NCBI GenBank assembly: GCA_022829145.1
Contig: CM040746.1
Location: 16,242,290 to 16,306,289 of the forward strand
Direction of reading: 5' to 3'
DNA: 64,000 nucleotides
Source of the DNA: Albula goreensis
Taxonomy: Eukaryota; Chordata; Actinopteri; Albuliformes; Albulidae
In this document: in pieces, positions 1-12,800 of the stretch
Layout: the number at the start of each line of letters is the position of its first letter
Position numbering within the stretch: the stretch's first letter is position 1
Program-made: the position numbers and the translations under genes
The notes under the pieces: generated by a model
Told to the model about the DNA's origin: nothing
Seen by the model: only the letters and a program-made list of their open reading frames with translations
Databases searched by the model: none

Positions 1-996
1 TTGAAAGTGTCTGCGCAGAGTCAGCGAGCCTCTAAAAATACTTGTTAACATCACGAAATCAAAGTGCTGAAATTGAATTGCTACTCCTGCAATTAGTTTA
101 TTGATTTAATTAAGAGTCTTTAATTTAGGAGCTGTGATAGAAGATTGGTGTTACGTGAGTGGTCAGGCGTTATGGACAAGCTATACAGGGAGAAGAGTAG
201 TCTCTTTTTCTACCCCTCCTCTCTTAAAGAGACAGGCGCATCACGGGAAGCCCAATTGTTCTCCTTTCTGGTTTCCTTCTTGACAAGTGTCAATACTGAA
301 GTGGCAGCGTGTGCAATCTGTCTGAGTGCTGTGAAGTGCAAATTGTTTACTGAGGACTGCGACCGTGTTTTTTTTTTTTTGTTCAGATTTTGAGCCAGGA
401 TCTCCTCGACATCTCATGAAATGTGAGGCTTGAGAAGTGCCGCCCGCCGTCTTTCATACTGCCGTAATTAAACCAAACAAATACTCTGGCTCTCAAGGAG
501 TTTCATCGCTGCTCCCCCAATTGTGTAATTGCAAAAGGCCAACAATTAAGTGGAGAAAAAAGGAGAGAAAAAAGACAACAATCTGGAATAAATGTCAGAT
601 TAAAGAGACTATAAGAACTGCAGAGGGGTTTTTAAGAGCTGTTTAAGACATTTTCAAGAGCTGGGAGCATGCCGGAAACCCCAGCGGGAAAAGCGTCAGA
701 TCTGAAACTCTGACTGTCACGAGTAAGACTGTGTGTTGCACAAATAAAGAGCTTTAAGAACACTGGGAGAAAAAACGCACAAACATTAAAAACACCCTGC
801 TCTCATCATTGTTCTGAGGAAAACACACTCCTCCTCCCCCACTTTGCAATAGGTACTGATTATTAGTCTGGTGTTTTTCCCTGTAGTGAAGGAGGGGGCA
901 AAACAGAAAACAGATAAAAACGGAACCTGATTGAAAGCGATAGGAGCCATTGGTGGCCGGGGCAGAGAGGGCGGAAGGCGAAGTGGGCATACTCAC
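1..996 (-). other. ebf1: ebf1 intron 14, 5' part
   Basis: The segment from the exon 14 donor to the left edge. No remaining ebf1 exon was recognised in it. It is mixed-composition sequence with a short T run at 367-380. The two last exons must lie further left. Confidence 0.8.
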
Positions 997-1176
997 TGGC
1001 GTAGGGTGAGTTGGCGGCGGACCCGTTGAGGAAGTTGGGCGAGCTGCCCAGGGTTGACATGCCTGTGTTGCCATAGCCGTTCATGCTGGTGGTGACGGAG
1101 CTGTAGTTAGTCTGCTGTGGTGTGGAGCTGGGCACATAACCGTGCGGCGACACACTGCTTGTGTTCCGGCTGAAGC
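997..1176 (-). CDS. ebf1: ebf1 exon 14: Ser/Thr/Pro-rich transactivation region
   Basis: This 180-nt exon completes a Gly codon, encodes 59 residues and carries out one base. The protein reads [59 protein letters not shown] (about residues 457-516). It is the low-complexity Ser/Thr/Pro/Gln-rich C-terminal activation region of EBF1. QQTNY and [12 protein letters not shown] fit EBF1, while [12 protein letters not shown] is diverged, as expected in a fish. The acceptor is CCCTGCAG with a long upstream pyrimidine tract on the minus strand, and the donor is GTGAGT. The carried A should begin the Ile of the next exon (IVPSSP in mammals). That exon and the terminal exon were not found in positions 1-990. 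Confidence 0.95.
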
Positions 1177-2520
1177 CTGCAGGGCAGGGGGGAAGAGGAG
1201 AAGGAAGGACAGAGGGGATGGAGAGAAGAAAGAGGTTAGACAAAATGTCAGTGAATCTGTAGACAAACACCACTCTCCTGACACCTGATTCCCATTGGTG
1301 GCTGTGTGGTGGTGTCCGCCTGTAATTACAGACAGTCCCTGCCTTGCTGCTGTTGAGCTTTCGCCATGACGAGGCTGGGAATTAACGGCACTACGACAAT
1401 GGGAAAGGTAAACCAGGAAAGGTCAGGCCTGACTCTGAATTCAGATCAAAGTGACCGTGTGTAACATCAACGTTCCCTGGCCACGTCCAACCGAACCCCT
1501 TCCCATAGCCCTGCCTCTGAGGTTACTCCAAAGGCTGAAACTGTCTCACTTAAACAAATACAAATATATATGATAATATCTTACTAAGCAGGAGCAGGCA
1601 GTAAGGGGACAGCGGGAACAGGACTGGTTGAATTATTCATGCACGGCATAAATTTGGTAGACTTGTACAGTCAAAACATTTGCTGTAGAATCGTTCAGGA
1701 AACATAAGTTTGACATGGACCTGAAATGCATTTATTTCATCTACAACCTGAACACAATATACTTTATTACTTCAGTCGATGGGTAGAGAGGCTTTAGCAT
1801 GTGGGCCGGGGCCTGCAGTAACAGTCATCTTGTCTGTGCCAGCACACCCCCTGTGCGCTCCACAGAATTTCCGTTCACTCAGCTGGTGTGCTGCTCCGTG
1901 CTTTTAACTCTGAGAGCCTTGTCCCAGCAGGCTTTGCGTGGGGGTGGGGTGTGGAGGGGTGATGGTGACAGGAGCGGGAGCACAGGCAATGAGATGAATC
2001 AGGCCTGGGACACACTCCTGGACACGATCATCTGCGTCGGCCCCACTGAGCGCGCTCAGTAACGGCTGTTTTTAGCGTGGCAACGGATTGCTTGCTGAGT
2101 AGGAGATTTGGAGCGTGGCTTTCGAAGGCAGCCCTGTTGTAAAAGACAATATATCTCTCTGAGCCTCCCCCCCTCATCAACACCTCCAGCCTCTTTCCTG
2201 AATACGCACAGATGAATCTGTATGGCAATCTCAGAGCTCCTGGCTCCCATCACAGAGGTACAGGATGGCAAATATGATAATCTGTGTCACACGGATAAAG
2301 CACTTCCTCCTCTGCTGTCCCAAATGGTCCTCATTACTACAGAACGAAGAAAAAACTACAGTAACACAGTGAGGGAGGGAGATAATGTTATGTGCCCATG
2401 GTGGTTTAGCAACACTCAAGAATTTGGTGAGTGGTCATATTGTTAATGGTTTTATTACACATCTAATTTTTTTGTTTTTAAACTGTGTGTATTACAGTCA
2501 GAAGGGCCTTTTGAAGGGCA

Positions 2521-2720
2521 GCCTGTAGGCTAGTGTCTAAGGTACATGACTGGGACCCCTGAGATTGGTGGAGCTGGCCCCAGTCTTGCCACAGCAAGAA
2601 CACCACTCTTGGGCCCCTGAGGAAGGCCCTTCACCCCACATTGCTCCCAGGGGGCATTGGCCCTTGGTTAGCATGATCAACTGTAAGTCACTTTTGATAA
2701 AAGCGATAGCCAAATGACTG
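2521..2720 (+). mobile_element. tRNA-derived SINE (teleost V-SINE-like), diverged
   Basis: The left part resembles a tRNA-type RNA polymerase III promoter, with an A-box-like segment TAGTGTCTAAGGTACATGA followed by a degenerate B-box region. The body has CTGAGGAAGGCCCTTCACCCC and ACATTGCTCCCAGGGGG. The tail is CTGTAAGTCACTTTTGATAA then AAGCGATAGCCAAATGACTG, close to the widespread fish SINE tail (TGTAAGTCGCTYTGGATAAR followed by GCGTCTGCCAAATG). Many substitutions suggest an old insertion. The family name is from memory of consensus features. Confidence 0.75.
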
Positions 2721-3140
2721 TCATGTCTTTTAGTTTAAAGACTAGCTTTTATCTTTGATCCATTCTTTGTAACCTACAAAGCAATTCAGAATTCTTGTTA
2801 CCGGAGTATAGTGCTTGTTCTTTTTGGGAGTGAGGATTATTATTTTTGTTTGTTGAAATTTAGTTCTTTAGAGTGTACCCTGTGTCAGTCTGTGTGTGCA
2901 TGAGTGTTAATACATGGAGCTCCTCTTACATATTATCTTTGTACAAATATTAAGGAACATGAGCTCTCTTGAACCAATAATGCATGTTTGAATTTGATCA
3001 ATTTCAGGGGTGGAGAAAAGGGGGGAGAGATCTGCAAGGAGATGAAAAGAGACATCTCCTCAACAAAGACAGGAAAGAAGGCTGTGCCAATAAACTGGGA
3101 GATGAAAGGAACGGCATGTCCAACTAATCCGTGTGTGTCA

Positions 3141-3173
3141 GAGTTAGCACAGAGTTAGCACAGAGTTAGCACA
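3141..3173. repeat. 11-bp unit tandem triplicate
   Basis: GAGTTAGCACA occurs three times head to tail. Confidence 0.9.
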
Positions 3174-3471
3174 CTGCCAATGTCCCCATATGTTGCTTGC
3201 AAATCACGCCACTCGTTGAGCAATCACTCCTGTGCTTTAAACAGCTAAAGAAAGGCGTTTTGGGTAGATAGAGGCTGAACCTGAGTCTCAACATGAAGAG
3301 CTTCCTGTCAGCAGCGTTGTTGTAGGCAGGGCAAGACAGAGAGGAGAGAGAGCTAGTGTATACATAGTGTATAAATATACATCTCGTGTTTAAACGCTGA
3401 CACCAGTGAAAGCAGCAGGGAGATTTCACTTCAGTTACTGCCGGTGGCAACAAAGGCTTCGCTGCTCTAGA

Positions 3472-3495
3472 CCCCCCCCCCGCCCCCCCACCCCC
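3472..3495 (-). other. G-quadruplex motif (pre-mRNA sense)
   Basis: The plus strand has runs of 10, 7 and 5 C separated by single bases. The minus strand, which is the transcript sense, therefore has G5-T-G7-C-G10, enough for a quadruplex with very short loops. It lies about 530 nt into intron 13. Confidence 0.7.
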
Positions 3496-3636
3496 GTTAC
3501 CATTCAGCTCTCTCTCAGCAATCGTTATGGCTGACTTTACATAAATCACACATGATAAAAGAGCGCGTTTCCCCCCGCATATTGCACACACGCAGCAGGT
3601 AGTGATGAGGTTCAGGGGTCACGGGTTTTCCCTCTG

Positions 3637-3641
<5 letters not shown>

Positions 3642-3671
<30 letters not shown>
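3642..3671. repeat. (CT)n microsatellite
   Basis: About 15 uninterrupted CT units. Confidence 0.95.
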
Positions 3672-3675
<4 letters not shown>

Positions 3676-4023
3676 TTCATTTGAATTCATCCTCCGATCC
3701 TCGGTCCACAGATCAATACAAACAATCTGGAAAATGCCTTGTTTATGTTCCTGTAACATAATTATTGAACTCCGGTTGAATGAGCCAGATTTAGGTGAAG
3801 ACGTATGATTATGAATAATGTTAATTGCAGTGTCATGGTTCTGTGAAAAGTATCTAATTCTATTGGCATATATAAAGAGGTACTGTATCTGTACCTAAAG
3901 ATACACACTAATCCAGAATAAGGCAGGATGTTCATGCATATCACACAGCTACAGTGGAGATGAGATGAGTATGTTTGTGATTGAGATGAGCCTACAAAAT
4001 GGGAGTGGCTTGTGGTTCCTTAC

Positions 4024-4201
4024 CCTGATTGGCTCCCTGTGTGGACTCGGACACGTTGACGGCGAGCTGGCCAGGGAAGGAGTTGACCCCCATCATGCTG
4101 CTGTGTACTGAGCTGTTAGCCAAGCCGGGAAGCTGGTTGTGGTTCCGAGGGACGTTGTAAAGCGCTTCCGCGATGTCAGCCGCTCTCTTCAGGATGATCT
4201 C
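4024..4201 (-). CDS. ebf1: ebf1 exon 13: HLH helix 2 second copy and start of activation region
   Basis: This 178-nt exon has 59 codons plus one base. It opens with the second helix-2 copy, [20 protein letters not shown], and then runs through [18 protein letters not shown] and [16 protein letters not shown] to TQGANQ (about residues 398-456). The helix copy is strongly conserved. The following Ser/Asn/Gln-rich linker differs more from the mammalian sequence I recall (for example [11 protein letters not shown] and STQGANQ). The acceptor is TTGCAG and the donor GTAAGG. It lies only 718 bp from exon 12, by far the shortest intron here, which fits an origin of the helix-2 pair by local exon duplication (inference). 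Confidence 0.95.
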
Positions 4202-5033
<832 letters not shown>

Positions 5034-8000
5034 TCAGACCTCACTCATGCTCTCAACTGGAAGTTTATGATTACATTTTACAGTGAACTCTGGCATTTTT
5101 CTTTAATTGAAATGGTGACATCAAAAGTGCTTTTCAACCAATTTCAACCACTTCCTCAGATTTCCTCAGATTTTTCATTGAGGCAATATATAACAAAGTG
5201 GTGAACTGTTATTTTTTAAGGGTTGTTTACCTGGAGTTTTTACTTCAGTTTTATTTATTAATTTATCACAATCTGACAAATGAGAAATGAATAAATAAAG
5301 TCAAAAATAAAATCAAGCAAAAACAAAACAAACCAATCATTTTTTCCCCATTCCAATACAACACAGTTGCCTAATACTAAGCTCAACAACTCTCAGCAAG
5401 CCTGATACAGTTCAGAAGAAAATGTTGATGATTTGGCATACTTTTGATAGAGCGCCTGAGATGGAGCCATGGAACAGAGAGCAGAGGGTCAGCAGCAAGT
5501 TAACACTGAGGCACTGCCTCTCCAACTGCCTGGTGACAGCCAACCCGTTCAGCTGTGTAAACCATTAGCACTCTCCGTAATGGCGTCACTAACTGAGAAC
5601 TTCATTATCTTCAGTCCCCACCTAGCCCCCATGGGAAAACAAGACCATAATTGCAATCATTTTGCTGTCATCATAATTTATTTATTTTTTGGTAAATACC
5701 TTTTTTAAAACCTTGACAAGCTTTTAGTTTTGAGCATTAACATAATTTCCCATGTGTGGATTGTAATGGTGGAGTTGTGTGCAGGTCCTGTTTACTTTTC
5801 TAGCATCCTCTTCAGGATGTTGAAAATGAAGGTGCGATAGCAGAGGAAGGCTATCTCAGGCACGTGAGAGGAAGGGGCCATAAAATGCCCTCTGTAGATT
5901 AGAATAATCCTTCATTCTTAGAAAGGGCTACAGAAAATAATGCATGAGATTTTATCTGCTATGAAAGAGGAGCAAGGGAGAGAGAGAGAAAGAAGAGAGA
6001 GAGAGAAAGAGAGCCCTACATTTGTACATTCTGGGATGTGATAGCACTAATACCCGCTGTGTGTGTGAATGATAGACTGAAACCCTGTCATAGTATCAAT
6101 ACACCATTTACATGAGCTCAGCTGCAATAAACCAATGCTCCTTTCTACATACATTGTGGATTATCTTGTATGTGTTGCATCTATTCTTTTATGGTGAGCA
6201 TTATACATACACAGGTGTAGAAAATAAAGTAAAGCAAAGGGAAAGATGAAAAATGGAGATAGCTTTGTGGGCCAGCTGACCTTGCTGTGAGGAGTGGGCC
6301 TCCCAGGTAATCAGCCTTCCGTTTTTCTTTTTGAACAAAAACTCAATTTATATGTACGCATAAAAAACAGCTGACATTCAAGGCGTATTTACTGTATCGG
6401 TTTTGGGCGTATTCATTTGTCTTTCTTCCATCTCGTCTCTGTTTCTCTAAGCAGGCTCCCCGCGCCCGGGTGGCCCCTTTTTAAAAGTTAATGTGCTGGG
6501 GCCGGGAAAATGTGCTCGCAGTGCGACAACCAGAAAATTGCTCTCACCCCCTTGTTGTAACCCTCGCTGCGAACAAGCCCCCGAGCATGCGTGCACGCTA
6601 GGCAGCCAACATATTGCCTTTCAATCAGCCCCGGGACCCACTGAACACACAGACAGAACATGACGAGGAGGTCAGAAAAGCAATAAAGATTTTAGTGCGC
6701 TGTCCAAGGTGCTAAATTCACTCAATAATGGGACCGCTGCCACTATGTTAACCTCTCATTACTGGCTCTTTCCAGGGGAGGAGGCGGGTGGGCGGAAATG
6801 GCGGCGGGCCCCGCTTTGGGGGCCCGGGGAACGTGATTGAGAGACGAGGGGACCCGGGGAAGAGTAAGTGGTTCTTTAGTATGTGTGCGCAAGCTCCGTG
6901 TTTCTCCCAGACCCGATGCATTTCCTCCGGACAAGAAAGATATCCGTCTGGTGGAAAATCACGGAGAGTACGAGAGAGCGCTCAAATTTCAGACATTACG
7001 GCACAGCTGGAACTGAACCCCCCAGTCTCATACTGCGTCCTCACCCAGTTACACCTCTTACACCAATGCTATCATGCCATCCGCGATCTCTGGTGAGCGT
7101 CTCCTCGACCCAAGCTAAGCATGTATCCCCCTCTTTAGCTACTCCTTGTACCTGGGACAATGCTACACCTCTCTGTCTCCTAATGGGGGACTGTGTTGGG
7201 AGGGGTGGGAGGGTCTGCCAGGAGGGTGAATCCGATTAAGACAGGGCCGAAAGTTTGTCCAGATAAACAAATAAATGACATTAGAGGCGCTCTGTACCAT
7301 GGCCCAGCGCCTGTGACTGCTGCCCATTTCCTCCCAACAGGAACACTTACAGTAACACAGAGCAGAGACGGGTAAACAGGAAAGGAACCCGATCCAGGCC
7401 CAGGCCAAACGTTCGTCCATCGGTCAGAGGCGTCATTAGCATGACGCCAAGCTCCCCACAGCGACTGACCGCTTGCCATCGTCCCCATCTGTCTTAAAAA
7501 TGGCTACTTTTTTCCTGTCCCTTTTTCTAACCTTTCAGCCCTATTAACAAGCTGCTCTGGCTGCTGTCATTCGTCATGCACAGACTTGCATGTTGAATGC
7601 AACACTAAAGTACTACAACAACACATAACAACATACATTCAACAACACACAAGTGCACACTGCTCCCATGTTTTTTCAGTACTGTCCAGTTGACATAAAA
7701 TTCAATAATTAAGAGCTGAACACACTGCGTCTTGATCTTGTGTGGAGCGCTGGCATTGTCTTTTTTAAATGGCTGGGCCCCTTCACAGTGTAAATGATGA
7801 TGGCCGGTAATGTAATACACGTTCATTAGTGGAGGAGATGCAGAAGGAATGTAACGTTTCAGTCACATCTGGACATAAAAGACAACAAGTGTTACGCATT
7901 TGTGAGGAAGTGTGGCCTGTAAAAACAGGAGATATGTATTGCCGCTCGTGTTCATTTGCAATTTTATCATCTCCTAATGTTCTATTAGAGCTGTAATAGA

Positions 8001-9029
8001 AGCAGGGTCAGAGTCATTCATCTTACGGGAAAGACAAAAATGATGATGTCATACTTCCTGCATTGGCCTCCTGACCCCAGCTCTCTACATCTACGGCAGG
8101 CTCTGATTTCATTAGTGGAGATAGAGTTTCCTTTGCACGGCTCTGCGGCCTACAGCCCTACCCCCTCCTATACCTTACACACCCCCAAAGTACCACCACA
8201 CTCCAGTGTAAACCCAAAAAAAAACCACACAACTCCTTACGCTCTACAGAAATTGCCCTAAACACCTCTTTCACACATATACAAACATGAACGTCCACCA
8301 TCATACAACCATAAACTATATACTTCCCACACAATCTCTTCAAACAGCATCAATGTTGGTCCTTGCAATCTGTTCAAATGAATGTGAGAGTATGGATCAG
8401 AGAGGCCTTGTAAAGACTCACTTGACAGTATGATGAAGGAAACATTCTGGCTCACTCTCAATAATTTTTGCCTATCCCTCATGGTAAATTCAAATAAAAA
8501 TACAAAACATTTCAGCTGATTTATGGAACACAATGAAAAACAGTAAGAGGACCAACAAGAAAAAGAAGACAGGAAGAAAGGAATTTAGCAGTTTAGCTTC
8601 AGATCCTTTCTTACAGTCATATGTCTAAGTAATATTGTGATCACTCATGTTCATATTTTTGTGATAATCACTCCTTTCAAGAGGAGAGATTTTTTTTTTT
8701 ATGTTTCAAACAGGATTCCGCTGCAGACCCGGCAGCTGTTTCCAGCTAATTGCTTTTTAAAGTTCAGCTTTGTTTTTCTATACGGCTCGTGTGTCACCAC
8801 TCACTCCATTGTTGTGTGATTTATATATTTTCATCTCTCCTCAATAAAGTGACTAATTCAATAATGTGCTGGGTCCAAAGGCAGCCAATATGAGTTATGA
8901 TGGCTTTGGTTATCGGGCCCTCATGGTTTGATCAGGCCCTCCTGCTCACACTGTGTGGGCTAGAAGAGACAGCAGTGACTGGAACCCCACCCCGCCTCTC
9001 TCTAAGGGAGGGTGCTGCTGCTGACACGC

Positions 9030-9175
9030 GTGGCATGATGTCATCATCGAAGGTCACCGCGACCATGACATCACCACTGGATGGTGGCATCTGCGCGAGA
9101 GTCATCATCAAGCAGGTAGGCTGTTGCCTGGCCCTTTCAGGGGTGATGTCAGTGCTCTTTGTGACATCATTTCTC
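9030..9175. promoter_or_regulatory. Cluster of four TGATGTCA/TGACATCA octamers
   Basis: Octamers at 9036-9043 (+), 9066-9073 (-), 9144-9151 (+) and 9162-9169 (-) lie in 134 bp in alternating orientation. The octamer is one base from the CRE palindrome TGACGTCA and so resembles a bZIP (CREB/ATF) site, possibly a deaminated CpG. Function is inference. Confidence 0.35.
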
Positions 9176-9329
9176 GTATACAGCCTCATTAAAAAAAAAA
9201 AAATTCTGAGGTGTGGTCTAGCACTAGCCTGGTATGACTCTAAGCAAGTGAGAAATAGGCTGTTTCAGGGGAAGGTTCCGGGTCTGTCCAACTGTCAGAT
9301 ACACAGTAGCAGCTGTGTGGGAAATATAT

Positions 9330-9832
9330 GTATATAGATAGGGTACAGCACTCATATGTTGACAGGGTAAAGTATGTTTGTGGACAGGATGTAGCACACA
9401 GGTCAGAGGATGTACCAACTGGACATAGACAGGGTGTCGGAAACAAATATATTACTGATGTAGCACATAGGAGACAGGGTGTAGCTCTTGCGTGTAAAAT
9501 GGGTATAGCACACTGAAGTGAGGGTGTAGCTCCAAAGTGTAGATAGTGTGTAGCTCACTGAAGTAAGGATGTAGCTCTTTGGTGCAGATATTGTGGAGCA
9601 TACATAAGTCAGGGTGTAGCTGCTGGGTGTAGACTGTGTGTAGCACGCTGAAGTTAGGGTGTAGCTCTTGGGTGTAGATACTGTGTAGCACGCTGAAGTT
9701 AGTGTGTAGCTCTTGGGTGTAGATAGTGTGTAGCTTGCTGAAGTTAGTGTGTAGCTCTTGGGTGTAGATAGTGTGTAGCTTGCTGAAGTTAGGGTGTAGC
9801 TCTTGGGTGCACAGGGACAGTGTAGATGGATA
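9330..9832. repeat. 45-bp minisatellite
   Basis: Tandem units of about 45 bp built from GTAGCTCTTGGGTGTAGATA, then GTGTGTAGCTTGCTGAAGTT, then AGTGT. The last copies (9661-9832) are nearly identical, while copies to the left of about 9480 are degenerate. Because 45 is a multiple of three, the minus strand stays open with a 15-residue repeating peptide; this is a by-product. Confidence 0.9.
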
Positions 9833-12800
9833 TGGGGAATACGTGTTTGACAGCAGCTTCTGAAAGCTCTGTACTGTGCCAGGTGGTGCAGCTGTGGAAC
9901 ACAGGGCCTGGCCTTACAAGAGAATCAATCAAACTCCCTTAACTTTCCTCCCCCTCTTAATTAGGCTATTGAAAACAATTATGTCCCCTGATTAATTACT
10001 TTAGCAAAATTTCACTAATTAAAAAAGGAATGCTGATAAGGGGTAGAGTTTAGGCAGTTTCCGTCACACACACTATGCATGGGGGGAGTTGTACTCCTGC
10101 TAATCAGCCTGGCCCTTAGGGGAACAAGCAGGGAGGAGAAGGGGGCTGGAGACCTTGCCCCCTACCCAACCCCTCCCAAACATCATTACGACCCACCTCC
10201 TAACAGCGTCCTCCGCACCTGCCCACCCAACAAGCAGCACCCATCAGAACCATCACTCAGCATGCTCTTTCACTAATGTCCTCTCCCTGCATAATTCATA
10301 AATTACCTCTGTGACTCAAAGGTTGCTCTGAGAGTCAATAACACCCGCCCTGCCTGCGGCTCTTATTGACTAAATCACTAAATCTGGACTAAATCTATCT
10401 CACTGGACTAAATCTGGACTAAGTTCACCTCACTAGGTGATAGGTGATCCACCATCACAGTGTCATGCTGTATTATTCTAGACATGGATTTGTTGATATC
10501 GATGAATGTTTTTGTTGTTATTGGTAAAAAAATATATTATTATTAAGCAGTATTAGCCATGCCTTATAGTCCAGTTGGCACTGATGTGTAAGGAGTGTTT
10601 GTCCCAGTTGGTTGCTGTGGTGCTGAAACAGAGGTGTTGCCGGCCAGGGTGTGACCACTTTCCCACAGGGTTCAGCTGTTTCTAGGGAGCGCAAGCCAGA
10701 TCCCAACCCCATTGGAGGGGATGGCCAGGGTGGATCAGGTGGATGTGTACTGACGGGGAAAATGTGGGGAGCAAACAAAACGTCAACAACAAACAAATGG
10801 AGGGGAAAAAAGAAAGGGAACAAACGGGGGCGCAGATTGTCCGCATTGAAACGCGGCCAAACGGACCGAGCTGAGCCACTCTCTCACCACTGCGAGCGTG
10901 TTCACTGAGCAATTAAGAGTTCCGCTTTCAAATAATCCTCTCACATGGCCATCGACCCCGCGGTCTGTTCAGTCCTGTCTGTCGCTCCTGACATGTGCTC
11001 CGGCCTTTTTTTTTCCTCTGCTGTTTGTCGGTCTCTACACTAATGTCACCCAGACTAAAACAAACAGCTTTGTTAACTTTATTTATTTTTTTAAATCTAA
11101 AAAACATGCCATTGCTCATTCGTCTGTATATAAAACCTCTTCACCAAATATCAGCCTTCAATCTGAAATCTTTATCTCATGCACTCCCTCTTTTCTTCAC
11201 TCCATATTTTTTGGGGGAAAATTGATATGAACTATGAAATGGTGTCTATCCATCAGCTAAGCAATACCGTCTATTCTGAACAGCACTGTTCAAACAGAAA
11301 ATGCAGGAATATTAAATATGGATGATGACAGACAGACTTTACGGTGAAACTTAAAGCCCTATATGGACCTCTGGCCCTGGGCGCCAAGTCCGCCCACAGA
11401 CAGTCCGAGACAAGTGCCTGTCCCGTGGTCCGCCCTCTTCTGTCTGTGATTGAGTCCAGCAGTTAAGAGAAGCGCCGTCAACAAACTGTTATTACCTCAA
11501 TAAAGGGGAAAATCAATAGTGCAGAAAGGAGCCGCCAGGCCCGCAAGTAGACACGGTTAATATTGGCGAGGGTGGCAGGGGTGAGGAGTGAAGACAAGCG
11601 CACGGCGGAAAGCGGGTGGGTGTTAGGGGGGCGACATGCCGGGTAAAAAACCACGCCGAATCAAGGCTGGCTCCGCCGCTCCCACGCATCCGTCTTGTTT
11701 GCCGGGAGCCGTCGGAAGTTAAACACCAGGAAAGAGATTGTATCTTTCCTACCCCTCTCTCTTTTTTTCTCTCTCCCCCACTTCTTTATTCGTCTTTTTC
11801 CTCCTCCTGCCTCTTCCCCCTCGTGGTGACTCAATTACCGTTGGGCGAGCAGTAATAAAGTCCGGGCGGCAGTGGCTTCGATCGGCTGACCTGTGAGAAG
11901 GCGGGTCTGGACAGCTGGCTTCACAATGATGGATCACCTGGCTCCAGCGCCCCTCTCGGATCAGAGTCCTGCTGGCGCTCTGCCGGGAGGGGCAGGACTC
12001 GGGAGGCCCAGCCTGCACCGCGCTGCACGCCGTACTTAACCCCTCGAGAGCCACACCTGAGCGAGAGCAGGCCTGCTCATTAATGCTCTGCTTCCACCAG
12101 AGAATATAAAGCACACAGCTGTGTAAGAATATAAGGCAGAGGAACCACGGCTCAAAAATCATTCCTTCAGCTAGGAAGGACACTCATTTAGCCTTTAATT
12201 TTACATAACATTCAATGGCCATGTGTTGCACTGTGTTATGTTGTCATGTTTTGTGAGATGTACCATTGCATTAATAAGTTGTTTTGTGCTTCTCGTGTGT
12301 TATATGCTTCTCTGTAAAGTAAAATGTCTTGACATGATGTGCTGTGTTGTGTTGCAATGAGTGATGTTGTTTTATTGTTTTACTATCCTATGTTGCAAAG
12401 TTCTGTCTGCTTTTTTGTGCTATGTTGTATGAGGACTGAAATTGCTTTGTTAGAGTCCAGCAGAGACATTTACTGCCACTGAGGACTTTGTCTTTCCTTT
12501 TTGGGCTAAGTGCCTGGTCTGACACATGCATGCGCGCATACACACACACACACTCTTCCTGTGGGACTTGTCTTACACCTGACATTCAAGATGCTGAGCT
12601 GTGGAAATCGGTTGACTATTTTTCCTCTTTGTTTTGGTCCTGAGTTGTGCATGGACGCTCACCACAGAGTGGTTGGCCATACTTGCCTATTTGCAGTCAG
12701 CCTGTGTGTCGGGAGTCAGCTGAAAACATTGTGTGCCGTTAACTGCCCTCTCTTGGGAGGCGCTGTAAGCTCTGATCAGCTTCGACGATGCTGAAAACAG

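Larger units (their letters stand above)
1177..4023 (-). other. ebf1: ebf1 intron 13
   Basis: Holds a tRNA-derived SINE (2521-2720), an 11-bp unit repeated three times (3141-3173), a C-rich tract that is a G-quadruplex motif on the transcribed-sense strand (3472-3495), and a CT array (3642-3671). The rest is ordinary unique sequence with no gene seen. Confidence 0.85.

Noticed and set aside
754-1074. Second minus-strand frame over exon 14
   Set aside because: Shadow frame of the real exon; the EBF reading frame is unambiguous.
5625-5645. Near-EBF motif CCCCATGGGA, and similar near-matches at about 14056, 18806 and 39447
   Set aside because: Each departs from the TCCCNNGGGA consensus by one base, and such matches are expected by chance in 64 kb; not enough to claim autoregulation.
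9452-9691. 79-codon frame with a 15-residue repeat
   Set aside because: A consequence of the 45-bp minisatellite period; no start context or homologue.
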